Source of the DNA: Bacillota bacterium
GTDB taxonomy: Bacteria > Bacillota > Negativicutes > Sporomusales > UBA7701
NCBI GenBank assembly: GCA_023415775.1
Contig: JAEZJM010000035.1
Coordinates: 99,655 to 163,654, forward strand
DNA: 64,000 bases
Direction of reading: 5' to 3'
Below are positions 8,714-17,249 of this stretch, piece after piece; positions within the stretch are counted from its first letter, which is position 1; each line of letters starts with the position of its first letter. The position numbers were made by a program, and so were the translations under genes. A model generated the notes under the pieces. It was not told where the DNA came from. It saw nothing but the letters and a program-made list of their open reading frames with translations, and did not search any database.

Positions 8714-8944
8714 GTTGAGCACCATCCTTACAGTATAACCGATACTGACAGACTGGAAACCCCCATTATACTCGATTGTACCTTAGACTAGCTGACAACT
8801 GATACACGGAATCGACGAGTTGCATCGTGCAGGTAAACGAAAAACACTACCCTTTGGACCGGCTGCTACTTGCTAGGCTCGGAAAGACTGACTTTCGACG
8901 CGCTTGCAAATTACGAACCCTGAGTCTCTGTAAGGATGGTGCTT
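8680..8944 (-). ncRNA. Structured non-coding RNA, family unassigned (6S-like possible)
   Basis: A gene-free stretch whose two ends pair perfectly: 8928-8943 and 8718-8733 form a 16-bp closing stem (minus strand AGCACCATCCTTACAG and its complement). An extended -10 promoter lies immediately outside one end and a strong terminator outside the other, giving a transcript of about 265 nt. Inside are further weak pairings (AGACT/AGTCT, CTAGC/GCTAG), giving a long rod with internal loops. That outline fits 6S RNA, but I recognise no family-specific sequence. It is not SRP RNA, RNase P or tmRNA by their conserved motifs. Confidence 0.6.
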
Positions 8945-8950
8945 GAGTTA

Positions 8951-8979
8951 AGTATAGCATACCTTCCGTCCAAATACAA
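8951..8979 (-). promoter_or_regulatory. Promoter of the candidate non-coding RNA
   Basis: On the minus strand TTGTAT (8979-8974), a 17-nt spacer ending TGC, then TATACT (8956-8951), an extended -10. The predicted start is near 8944, one base outside the closing stem. Confidence 0.6.
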
Positions 8980-9050
8980 CGGGACGGCGTACTTTTTCCC
9001 GCCGGAAGCTCATATCATTATTAGGAAATAAAACTGGGAGGAGTATGGAA

Positions 9051-9485
9051 ATGAACAGCCTGGAAAGATTATTCGGCCGCTTCTTCGCCGATTGGCTGCC
9101 GGGGCTGCCCGCCGGCATCAGGGATTGTGCGGCGAAAATTCTCCCGTGGGTGGTAATCGTCCTCGGCGTACTCGGACTCCTCGCTTGGCTGAGCGTCATC
9201 GGCCTGTTCGGCGCCGCCACCCTCAAAACAGCGGGGTTCAGCCGCGCCTTCCCCTCCTTCGCCGCCGCCGTCTTCCACATCCTCGTCCCCATCCTCCAGG
9301 CGCTGGCCATCGCCGGCGGCTACTTCATGCTCAAGCGGCGCCGCCTGGGCTGGGTGCTCGCCTTCTACGCCCTCCTGCTCGGCATAATCATGAACCTCGT
9401 CTGGTTCAACCTCGCCGGACTTATCTGGGACTTCGTCTTCGCCTACTTGCTCTTCCAGCTCAAGCCCTACTACCGGGAAGGATAG
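9051..9485 (+). CDS. Small integral membrane protein
   Basis: 144 aa with about four hydrophobic segments (ILPWVVIVLGVLGLLAWL, FHILVPILQALAIAGGYF, GWVLAFYALLLGIIMNLVWF, LIWDFVFAYLLFQL). ATG 9051 has GGGAGGAG 7 nt upstream; the ATG at 9045 is too close to it. No conserved catalytic residues. Function unknown. It is followed by a terminator. Confidence 0.75.
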   Translation: MNSLERLFGRFFADWLPGLPAGIRDCAAKILPWVVIVLGVLGLLAWLSVIGLFGAATLKTAGFSRAFPSFAAAVFHILVPILQALAIAGGYFMLKRRRLGWVLAFYALLLGIIMNLVWFNLAGLIWDFVFAYLLFQLKPYYREG

Positions 9486-9517
9486 ACCGGACTGCGCTGC
9501 GACACTCGACAGACGCT

Positions 9518-9555
9518 GCAGAAGGAACTCTGAGAGTTCCTTCTGCTATTATTTT
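9518..9555 (+). terminator. Intrinsic terminator
   Basis: GCAGAAGGAACTC, TGA, GAGTTCCTTCTGC, then TATTATTTT: a perfect 13-bp stem. Confidence 0.88.
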
Positions 9556-9630
9556 CCCCATTACATAGTAAAAAATGGAAGGTAATGCGGCGAAAATCGT
9601 CGAAATACGGTTAATATTCTAAAGAACACG

Positions 9631-12600
9631 GTGGGGCAGAGCGTGGTTTGGCACTATCATCTCTTCGCGATGTTAATACTGCTGGCCTGCTGGCAGCGGG
9701 AAAACGCCAGACACGAGCTCCTGCGCAGGGCGGCTGCTTATCCGGGCGGCGCCGAGCAAAGTCCCGTACGGCTCCCGGCGGTAATCGCCGCCGCGGCCGT
9801 CGCCGGCATTCTCGCTGCCGGCTGGCTATACGCCGCTTACCGGGAAATCGCCCTTGGCGCCGCCCTGCTGTTCATCCTCATCCTCGACGGTTTTTACGCG
9901 CGGGTATTCCGCCGCACAATCGACGCCATCCTCGGGCAGGGGCCGACCGCCCGGCTGCAGGAAAGCGAGCAGCGGTTCCGCAACCTCGCCGACCATGCCC
10001 CCGTGCTCCTCATCGTCACCGGCAGCGACGGCGACCCCGTATTCTTCAACCAAACCTGGTCCGGATTTACCGGCCGGCCGCTCGCCGCCCTCAGCGGCCA
10101 GGGCTGGCTTGAGCTCGTCCATCCCGAAGATCGCCCGTCCTTCGACGCCAGGCAAAAAGCGGCCTACGCGCGCCACGTCGCCTTCCAGCACGAATTCAGG
10201 CTGCGCCACGCCGCTGGCGGCTACCGCTGGATAATGGCCATATTCAAGCCCCGCTGGCAGGGAGGAGACTTCGCCGGCTACATCGGCTCCTGCGCCGACG
10301 TCACCGCCCACCGGCAGCTCGAACAAGCCCTCCGCCACCAAGTCGATTACGAGAAACTTCTGGCCGCCATCTCCGCCAGGTTCGTCGGCGTCAGCCCGCC
10401 CGACCTCGACGCCGCCGTCGGTGCGGCGCTCGAAGAGATCGGCAGCTTCACAGGCGCCGACCGCGCCTACATATACTTCAACTCCGAAGACGGCAGCGAA
10501 GCCCGCCTCGCATACAGCTGGAACAACGACGGCGCGCAGCTCCTCGGCGCCGAGAAACAGGTCATTGCCAGCGTCGCCCAATCCTGGCTGCTGCGGGAAA
10601 TGCGGGAAAAGGGCCGGCTGCACATCCCCCGCCTCAACGCCGTGCCTGCGGGACAAGAGCGGGAAATGCTGGCGGCGGCCGGCATAAAATCGCTCGTCGC
10701 CGTACCGCTCATCAGCGGGGACAACACCCTCGGCATCCTCGCACTCCACTCCCTCAGGAAGGAAAAAGCCTGGCGCGAAGAAGACATCCTGCTCCCCAAA
10801 CTCGTCGGCGAAGTCATCCTTGGCGCCATCCTCCGCTGCCAGGCCCAGACGGCCCAGGCGGCCAGCGAAGTCGAAAACAAGGCCATCCTCGCCTCCGTTC
10901 CCGACATCCTCTACCATGTCGGCGCCGACGGCCTCATCCTCGACACCAAGCCGTCCGGCCGCCAGCCCGGGCTGCCCGCGCCCGCGCCGGTCGGCTGCAG
11001 CATCGCGCGGTTACTGCCCGCCCACCTCGTCAAACCGGCCATGGACGCCATCGGACAAGTCATCGCCGGCGACCCTGTGAAAATATTCGAATACTACCGC
11101 AAAACAGGCACCGCCACCACCTACTACGAGGCCCGCGTCACCAAAGCCGGCGAACGCGACGTTCTCCTCATCGTCCGCGACATCACCGAGCGCCGGCGTT
11201 CGGAAGCCTGCGACCTGCTCCTCCTCGACATCGCCGTAAAAGTGCTCGAAGAGCAGCCGCTCGAAGACATCCTCACCCTCGCCTGCGAACAGATAATGGC
11301 CATCTTCGGCGTCAGCCTGATGTGGGTCGGGCGCAAGGACCCCGACGGCTCTGTCCGGATGTCCGCCGCCGGCGAAGAAGCCTTGGAGTATATCAGGCCC
11401 GGGGACGTGCGCTGGGACGACTGCCCCGCAGGCCATGGCCCCACCGGCGCCGCCATCCGCACCGGGAAATTCCAGCTCGCCGGCGTCGACGATCCCTGCA
11501 TGCTCCCCTGGCGGGACCGGCTGGCGCAGCGCGGCGCCCTCTCCGGCGCCGCCTTCCCCCTCAAAGTCAGCGGCCTCATCCTCGGGGCGCTGACCATCTA
11601 CACCGCCGACCGGGAATTCTGGACCAAACGGACCATCGTCCACCTCACCAACTTTGCCGAACAGATCGCCCTCGCCATCCACGCCACCACCAGCCGCCAG
11701 CGCCTCAAACTGCTCACCACCGGGCTCGAATCCGCCGTCAACGCCGTCATCATAACCGACCGGACCGGCGCCATCCAGTGGGTCAACCCGGCCTTCCTCA
11801 GCCTCACCGGGCTGGCCGCCGCCGCCGTCCTCGGCAAAAACATCCGCGGCATCTTTGCCGTCGCCGACGCCAAAACCTTCTACCTCAACCTGTGGCAGCA
11901 CATCCTCGCCGGGCGGGCCTGGCAGGGGGAAATAACCAGCCGCCACAGGGACGGCAGCTTCTACACCGCCGAAATGTCGGTCACGCCGGTGCGCGACGAG
12001 AACGGCGAACTCGCCAACTTCCTCACCATCCTCCACGACGTCACCCGGCGCCGCCAGGCCGAGCAGGAAATGCTCGAAGCCAGGGAGGCGGTCGCCAGAG
12101 CCGAGCGCCTAAGCTCGCTCGGCATAATGGCGGCCGGCATCGCCCACGAGATCAACCAGCCCCTCAACTCGCTCAAAGTCACCGCCGACGGCATGCTCTA
12201 CTGGCACAACCAGGGCAAAACCCCCGCCCTCGCCAAAATCATGGAAAACATCGGCAAAATATCCAAACAGGCCGACCGCATCGACAACATCATAAAACAC
12301 ATGCGCTTCTTCGTCCGCAGCCAGCGCGGCGACCCCGAATCCTGCGACATCAACACCGCCGTCGAAGAAGCGCTGTCCTTGATCGGCTCCCAGCTGGCCG
12401 CCCACGCCATCGACATAAAGAAGCGGCTCGCCGCCGACCTGCCCCCCGTAACCGTCGGCAGCACCCAACTCGAAGAAGTCATCATCAACCTCCTCGTCAA
12501 CGCCATGCAATCCCTCGACACCGTCGACAAACCGGATAAAACCATCGCCATCGTCTCCGGCTGGCAGAAAGGGGCGGTATTCCTGGAAATCAGCGACAAC

Positions 12601-12825
12601 GGGCCGGGGATCAGCAGCAAAATCAAAGGAAAAGTCTTCGAACCGTTCTTCACCACCAAACCAGCCGGCGAAGGCATGGGACTCGGCCTCTCGATCGTTC
12701 ACTCCATCGTCGCCGCCAGCGGCGGGCGGATAATCATCAAAAGCGCGCGCCAAAACCGGGGAGCCGCCCTCCGCATTACCTTCCCGGCCGAAGAAGGGAA
12801 GGGGAAAGGGGAAGAACAGGCATGA
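9631..12825 (+). CDS. Membrane-anchored multi-PAS/GAF sensor histidine kinase (NtrB-like)
   Basis: 1064 aa from GTG 9631 (a GTG at 9643 behind GGTGGGG is an alternative). Two or three N-terminal membrane segments lie within the first 90 residues. They are followed by PAS (about 108-235), GAF (240-405), PAS (410-520), GAF (525-685), PAS (690-815), the HisKA dimerisation domain with phosphoacceptor His in GIAHEINQPLNSLK, and the HATPase domain (NLLVNAMQSL, DNGPGIS, FFTTKPAGEGMGLGLS). It overlaps the next gene by 4 nt (ATGA). By family rules it phosphorylates that sigma-54 activator. The stimulus is unknown. Confidence 0.92.
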   Translation: MGQSVVWHYHLFAMLILLACWQRENARHELLRRAAAYPGGAEQSPVRLPAVIAAAAVAGILAAGWLYAAYREIALGAALLFILILDGFYARVFRRTIDAILGQGPTARLQESEQRFRNLADHAPVLLIVTGSDGDPVFFNQTWSGFTGRPLAALSGQGWLELVHPEDRPSFDARQKAAYARHVAFQHEFRLRHAAGGYRWIMAIFKPRWQGGDFAGYIGSCADVTAHRQLEQALRHQVDYEKLLAAISARFVGVSPPDLDAAVGAALEEIGSFTGADRAYIYFNSEDGSEARLAYSWNNDGAQLLGAEKQVIASVAQSWLLREMREKGRLHIPRLNAVPAGQEREMLAAAGIKSLVAVPLISGDNTLGILALHSLRKEKAWREEDILLPKLVGEVILGAILRCQAQTAQAASEVENKAILASVPDILYHVGADGLILDTKPSGRQPGLPAPAPVGCSIARLLPAHLVKPAMDAIGQVIAGDPVKIFEYYRKTGTATTYYEARVTKAGERDVLLIVRDITERRRSEACDLLLLDIAVKVLEEQPLEDILTLACEQIMAIFGVSLMWVGRKDPDGSVRMSAAGEEALEYIRPGDVRWDDCPAGHGPTGAAIRTGKFQLAGVDDPCMLPWRDRLAQRGALSGAAFPLKVSGLILGALTIYTADREFWTKRTIVHLTNFAEQIALAIHATTSRQRLKLLTTGLESAVNAVIITDRTGAIQWVNPAFLSLTGLAAAAVLGKNIRGIFAVADAKTFYLNLWQHILAGRAWQGEITSRHRDGSFYTAEMSVTPVRDENGELANFLTILHDVTRRRQAEQEMLEAREAVARAERLSSLGIMAAGIAHEINQPLNSLKVTADGMLYWHNQGKTPALAKIMENIGKISKQADRIDNIIKHMRFFVRSQRGDPESCDINTAVEEALSLIGSQLAAHAIDIKKRLAADLPPVTVGSTQLEEVIINLLVNAMQSLDTVDKPDKTIAIVSGWQKGAVFLEISDNGPGISSKIKGKVFEPFFTTKPAGEGMGLGLSIVHSIVAASGGRIIIKSARQNRGAALRITFPAEEGKGKGEEQA

Positions 12826-14312
12826 ACATCCTCCTCGTCGAAGACGACCGCGACAGCCGGGCCGGAGTGGCCGACTTCCTGCGCGAGCTCGGCCACCAGA
12901 TCACCGAATGCGGCGACGGCGACCAAGCCCTCGCCCTGTTCGCCGCCGGCGACTTCCCCATGGTGCTGTCCGACATCAAAATGCCGCGCCTTTCGGGGAT
13001 TGAGCTCCTCAAACGCATCAAGGCCTTGGACGGCGAAAAAGCGTGCGACATCGTCCTCTTCACCGGCCACGGCGACATGGTCACTGCCATCGAAGCCCTG
13101 CGGGCCGGCGCCTACGACTACCTCCTCAAACCCATCAGCGTCGCCGAGCTTGCCGCCATCACCGAACGCATCGCCGAACACCAGTCCCTCCTCCGCGAAA
13201 ATCGGGCGCTCACCCGCCGCTTTAGCGACGAAGTACGGGCCGCCACCGCAGAAACGCAACGGGAGCTCACGCGGCTGAAAAAACTCGCCAGCCAGGCCGC
13301 CGGCCTCGACAACATCGCCTTCTTCGCCCCCGCAATGCGGCGCATCGCCGCCCAAGCCGCCAGATACCACCAGGACCGGTCGATGCCCGTCCTCATCGAA
13401 GGCGAAACAGGCACCGGCAAAGAAATCATCGCCCGCATCATCCACTACGGCGACTGCAAAGACCCCGCCCCGCTCGTCGACATCAACTGCGCCGCGCTCA
13501 CCGGCAGCCTCTTCGAAAGCGAACTGTTCGGCTACGAGCCCGGCGCCTTCACCGGCGGTCTCACCCGGGGGCAAAAAGGCAAGCTCGACCTAGCCCAGGG
13601 CGGCACCGTCCTCCTCGACGAAGTAGGCGAAATCCCCCTCGACCTGCAGGGCAAGCTGCTCAGGGTCATCCAGGAAAAAGAATTCTACCGCGTGGGCGGC
13701 CTCAAAAAAGTGTCCGCCGACGTGCGCATAATCTGCGCCACCAACGCCGACCTCGGGCAGCGGGTCGAGCGGGGGACCTTCCGCAAAGACCTCTTCTACC
13801 GCCTTAAAGTAGGTCACATCGTCATCCCGCCCCTCCGGCAGCGCCGCGAGGAGATCCTGCCCCTCGCCGAACTCTTCCTCCACCAATTCGCCGTCCTCAA
13901 AGGGCGTCGCTTCAAAAAAATCGACCCGACCGCCGCCGAGCTGCTGCTCGCCTACGACTGGCCGGGCAATGTCCGCGAACTACGCAACACCATGGAATGG
14001 GTGGCCTTCATGCACGACGACGCCGTCGTCAATCCCGCCCACCTCGGCGGCCTCGCCACCGGTCTCCCTCCCCTGAACCCAAACCGCGAAGCCGCCGCTA
14101 CGGGCCAGGCGCTCAACCCCGCCGAATTCGTCCTGCCGGCCGCCGGCTTCAGCCTCGAAGACTACGTCGACCGCATCGTCCGGCAGGCCATGACCCTCTG
14201 CCACGGCAACAAGACCGCCGCCGCCCGCTACCTCGACATATCGCGCCGCTCCCTGTACTGCCGCCTGGCAAAAAAGAAAAGCACAAACGCCCCGCGCTGC
14301 GATGCCGAATAA
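12822..14312 (+). CDS. Sigma-54-dependent response regulator (NtrC family)
   Basis: 496 aa. Receiver domain (1-120) with acidic pocket ED near the start and phosphoacceptor Asp in VLSDIKMP. A linker coiled coil leads to the AAA+ sigma-54 interaction domain (about 170-410): Walker A GETGTGKE, the sigma-54 loop GAFTGG (usual form GAFTGA), Walker B GGTVLLDEVGEIP. The C-terminal Fis-type helix-turn-helix ends near ARYLDISRRSLYCRLAKK. Translationally coupled to the upstream kinase. It should activate a -24/-12 promoter; I did not find a convincing one in the immediate flanks, so the targets are unknown. Confidence 0.93.
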   Translation: MNILLVEDDRDSRAGVADFLRELGHQITECGDGDQALALFAAGDFPMVLSDIKMPRLSGIELLKRIKALDGEKACDIVLFTGHGDMVTAIEALRAGAYDYLLKPISVAELAAITERIAEHQSLLRENRALTRRFSDEVRAATAETQRELTRLKKLASQAAGLDNIAFFAPAMRRIAAQAARYHQDRSMPVLIEGETGTGKEIIARIIHYGDCKDPAPLVDINCAALTGSLFESELFGYEPGAFTGGLTRGQKGKLDLAQGGTVLLDEVGEIPLDLQGKLLRVIQEKEFYRVGGLKKVSADVRIICATNADLGQRVERGTFRKDLFYRLKVGHIVIPPLRQRREEILPLAELFLHQFAVLKGRRFKKIDPTAAELLLAYDWPGNVRELRNTMEWVAFMHDDAVVNPAHLGGLATGLPPLNPNREAAATGQALNPAEFVLPAAGFSLEDYVDRIVRQAMTLCHGNKTAAARYLDISRRSLYCRLAKKKSTNAPRCDAE

Positions 14313-14366
14313 TAACAGCCGCCCCCGACGAAAACTAACAGCATAATAATCGTCGGAGGTGACATC

Positions 14367-14510
14367 ATGGCGAACACCTATACATTTTGGAACGGCAAAA
14401 ACTTAGCCGGCCGGCAGGAATTCCTCGACGTAGGCAACGAGCCCGACTGCGACTCGTGCGCCTTCCGGTGCGTCGAAGGCACTGAAACGGTAAGCGGCGA
14501 CGAGTTGTAA
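14367..14510 (+). CDS. 47-aa Cys-containing peptide
   Basis: A short gene with a strong ribosome site (GGAGGTGA, 5 nt spacing) and its own terminator right after the TAA. The peptide starts MANTYTFWNGKNLAGR and carries the cluster CDSCAFRC (CxxCxxxC) followed by an acidic tail ending SGDEL. The Cys spacing could bind a metal or form a disulphide. It lies 54 nt downstream of the NtrC-type regulator. No family recognised; likely a genuine small protein that automated callers miss. Confidence 0.65.
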   Translation: MANTYTFWNGKNLAGRQEFLDVGNEPDCDSCAFRCVEGTETVSGDEL

Positions 14511-14511
14511 C

Positions 14512-14542
14512 AAAAAAGAGCGCTTAATCTGCGCTCTTTTTT
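14512..14542 (+). terminator. Intrinsic terminator
   Basis: AAAAAAGAGCGC, TTAATCT, GCGCTCTTTTTT: a 12-bp perfect stem directly after the small gene. Confidence 0.9.
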
Positions 14543-14547
14543 CCTTG

Positions 14548-14728
14548 GCGGCCGTTGATAAGCGTCCATCTGCTGCGTTGTTCCGCCATCCGTTTGCTAG
14601 CGTACATCCGAGTACGCGGCCGGACGCCTGCGCCATCCATGGCGCGTCCGGCACTAGGCCCGTCCGGGGCCGTCGTCGCTGCGCGGATGGCGGAGCCGCC
14701 TTGCATCTGGGCACTTCTGAACGGCCGC
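14548..14728 (+). repeat. Dispersed palindromic repeat, copy B
   Basis: The left end GCGGCCGTTGATAAGCG and the right end CTTCTGAACGGCCGC are imperfect inverted copies, with inner CCATCTGCTGCG and TTGCATCTGGGC arms. The interior holds GCGTACATCCGAGTACGC and a longer, GC-rich secondary palindrome. It sits between the terminator of the small gene and the convergent kinase. Confidence 0.85.
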
Positions 14729-14750
14729 TCGCTGATATTTAGTTCAATAA

Positions 14751-16757
14751 TTACTCGCACAGTACCGGGAAAGTCACCGTAAACGTCGTCCCGCACGGCC
14801 CGCTGTCGAACGAAATAGTGGCGTTGTGACGGGCGGCGATACTGTAGCACACCGCCAGACCGAGCCCCACCCCGAAATCCTTGGTGGTGAAGAACGGCGT
14901 GCCGATCTTGTCGGCGATATCGGCCGGGATACCCTTGCCCTGGTCTTGCACCGACAAAGTAATCCGGTCGTCGTCGCAGGACGTTCTGATGGTCAGCACA
15001 CCGCCGGGCGGCATGGCATCGAGGCCATTGCGCACCAGATTGATAATCAGCTGGCGGATCTCCTTCTCGTCCAGGGCGATGGCGGGGATATCCGCCAGAT
15101 CGGTCTTGACCGTCTTGTTATAAAGGATGGCGCCCGCTTCCAGGAGGGGCAGCAGCATCGCGATAATATTATTGAGGTTGCCCTCCCTAAGGTCCACCGC
15201 CTTATTCTTGGCCAGAGAGAGAAACTCGGTGATGATCGAATTGGCCCGGTCGAGCTCCTGGATCATCAGGTCGAAGTGGGTGCTGTGGTTGGAGAAATCG
15301 GGCTTGATGCTCAGCATCTGGAGAAAACCGCGCACAGTCGTCAGCGGGTTGCGGATCTCGTGGCCGATCCCGGCCGCCATCGCCCCGATAAGATTGAGGC
15401 GGTCGAGGCGGGCGATCTCCTTCTCCACCCGCTTGCGTTCGCTGATATCGTGGGAGATGCACACCATGCAGGGCCGGTCGTCGAGCTGGATGAGATGGGA
15501 ATTGACCTCCACCGGGATGGTCAGGTCTTCGCTCGTTATAAACGCGCTCTCGCTCAGCGTATGCTTCTGGGCGTAAAGCAGCTCGATCTTCTCGCGGGTA
15601 TCGCCGCGGTACTCAAGGGGGACGATATCGACCGGCGTCCGCTGCAGCAGCTCCTCGCGGCTGTAGCCCAAGCGCCGGCAGGCCGTCTCGTTGGCGTCGA
15701 TGATCAGGCCCGGCTGGCAGTCCGGGCTTATCTCGGCAATGAAAATTATGTCGTGGATACTGTTGAACAGCATCCGGTAGCGTTCCTCGCTCTGGCGCAG
15801 GGCATTTTCCGCCGCCTTGCTCGCCGCCAGTCCGCGGCGCAGCGTACCGTGCTCGGCGGCATTGGCGAACGCCACCGCCGCCAGATCGGCGAATCTCGCC
15901 AGCAGGGAAATCTCATCCTCGCGGAAATGAAAATCCTCATCCGGCGAATAGAGACCCAACACACCCATAACCTGCGAGCCCCGCTTCAGCGGCACCGCTA
16001 CCGTCGCCGGTTCGGCCTCCCGGCCCTCCCCGGGGTCGACGGCCAGCAGCCGCAGGTTCTGTGCAACCGCCGGCTCGCCCGTCTGCCAGACCCTGCCCAC
16101 CAGGCCCTCGCCCGGCGCCACCGTCGGGCTCAGCGGTCCGCCGACCTCCGGCACCTTCAGTTCGAGCGCTCCGGCCGCCTCATTATAAAGATAGATAAAA
16201 CCGTAAGGTGCGTCCACCAGAGCGCCGGCGCGGTGGGCGAGGGCGACGAGCAGGTCGCTCTCGTCGAGTTTGTCCAGCACCTCCAGAAAAGAATCCTTAA
16301 GCAGAGTCAGGTTGCCATGCTCGAGGAGCAGGCGCTGCTCCGACAGCTTGCGGCGGGTGATATCGCGGAAAATCGCCATCACGAACTCGTGCTCGCCGAT
16401 GTTGATCTTCTTAAGAAAGCCTTCCACCCAGAAATCGCGGCCCGATTTATTCTTAGCTTTCCATTCCACCAACTGGGGGGTTCCCGCCGCCGCCTCCCGG
16501 AAGCGGCGTTGCGCCTCCTCGGCAGTATACGGATATTCCCCCGGCGGCATCGTCACGATGCCGAGGTTGCGGACATCGTCGGATGCGTAGCCGAACAACT
16601 CGCGCGCCTTATCGTTCATGGTGACGATCGCGCCGGTGCCGATATGATGGAGCAGGATGGCTTCTTGGGCCTGATTGAAGACCACGAAATCCGACGGGGT
16701 AAAAAACGGCCTCGGCACCGCCAGTTCGGCTGGGGCGTGCTTTTTAGCTTTCTCCAT
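14751..16757 (-). CDS. PAS-GAF-PAS sensor histidine kinase, orphan
   Basis: 668 aa, soluble. PAS (about 30-145), GAF (160-315), PAS (325-445), HisKA with GHEIRNPLTTVRGFLQML, HATPase (NLVRNGLDAM, DQGKGIP, FFTTKDFGVGLGLAVCYS). The transmitter resembles sporulation-type kinases (KinB/KinE class) and shares DRANSIITEFLSLAKNKAV with the kinase at 53282-54628. No response regulator is adjacent, as is usual for phosphorelay kinases that feed Spo0F or Spo0A. GGAGGT precedes the ATG. The assignment to sporulation is an inference. Confidence 0.9.
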   Translation of the reverse strand: MEKAKKHAPAELAVPRPFFTPSDFVVFNQAQEAILLHHIGTGAIVTMNDKARELFGYASDDVRNLGIVTMPPGEYPYTAEEAQRRFREAAAGTPQLVEWKAKNKSGRDFWVEGFLKKINIGEHEFVMAIFRDITRRKLSEQRLLLEHGNLTLLKDSFLEVLDKLDESDLLVALAHRAGALVDAPYGFIYLYNEAAGALELKVPEVGGPLSPTVAPGEGLVGRVWQTGEPAVAQNLRLLAVDPGEGREAEPATVAVPLKRGSQVMGVLGLYSPDEDFHFREDEISLLARFADLAAVAFANAAEHGTLRRGLAASKAAENALRQSEERYRMLFNSIHDIIFIAEISPDCQPGLIIDANETACRRLGYSREELLQRTPVDIVPLEYRGDTREKIELLYAQKHTLSESAFITSEDLTIPVEVNSHLIQLDDRPCMVCISHDISERKRVEKEIARLDRLNLIGAMAAGIGHEIRNPLTTVRGFLQMLSIKPDFSNHSTHFDLMIQELDRANSIITEFLSLAKNKAVDLREGNLNNIIAMLLPLLEAGAILYNKTVKTDLADIPAIALDEKEIRQLIINLVRNGLDAMPPGGVLTIRTSCDDDRITLSVQDQGKGIPADIADKIGTPFFTTKDFGVGLGLAVCYSIAARHNATISFDSGPCGTTFTVTFPVLCE

Positions 16758-16903
16758 GCTTACCTCCGGTAAAATGGCAGGGTAATTCTCCGGTAATTAT
16801 ATTAGACAGACGACGACAAATACCTTCCAGTTCGGTGCCAATATTTGCCTTAATTTGTATTTTTTTGGGCAAAGCGTTATTAACGCCACAAGATATTGCG
16901 GTA

Positions 16904-16959
16904 TTGACGCCGGCGCGTGAAAGAGCTATGATAAAACCATAATACCCTACCGGGGTATG
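16904..16959 (+). promoter_or_regulatory. Copper-responsive promoter with CsoR operator
   Basis: TTGACG (16904-16909), an 18-nt spacer and TATGAT (16928-16933) make a vegetative-type promoter. Just downstream, ATACCCTACCGGGGTAT (16943-16959) is a near-palindrome with the G/C tract typical of CsoR sites. Bound apo-CsoR would block the start region; copper should release it. Confidence 0.75.
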
Positions 16960-16974
16960 GTATAGGAGGCAGCA

Positions 16975-17244
16975 ATGCGGAGAACACAAAGCGAACAAGA
17001 CAAGCTCCTGGCCCAGATCAGCCGCATCGAGGGACAGGTAAGGGGGATCGGCAAGATGATCGCCGCCGACCGCTACTGCATCGACGTCCTCATCCAGGTG
17101 CAGGCGGCCCGCGCCGCCCTCACCAGGGTCGGCCTGCTCATCCTCGAAGACCATGCCAAAGGGTGTGTCGTCGACGCCGTCCAACGCGGCGACGACAAGG
17201 TGATCGACGAACTCGTCGACGCCGTGAAAAAATTTGTGAGGTGA
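16975..17244 (+). CDS. csoR: CsoR-family copper-sensing repressor
   Basis: 89 aa, the family's usual all-helical size. The Cu(I) ligands fit the C-H-C set: Cys in YCIDVL, His in DHAKGC and the Cys of the same motif. The conserved QISRIEGQVRGIGKMI start is present. It lies directly behind its candidate operator and 5 nt before copA, so it is expected to repress its own operon until Cu(I) binds. AGGAGG precedes the ATG. Confidence 0.92.
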   Translation: MRRTQSEQDKLLAQISRIEGQVRGIGKMIAADRYCIDVLIQVQAARAALTRVGLLILEDHAKGCVVDAVQRGDDKVIDELVDAVKKFVR

Positions 17245-17249
17245 TCCCA

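Noticed and set aside
14826..16772. 648-codon plus-strand frame opposite the kinase at 14751-16757
   Set aside because: Arg/His/Leu-rich shadow of a clear histidine kinase.
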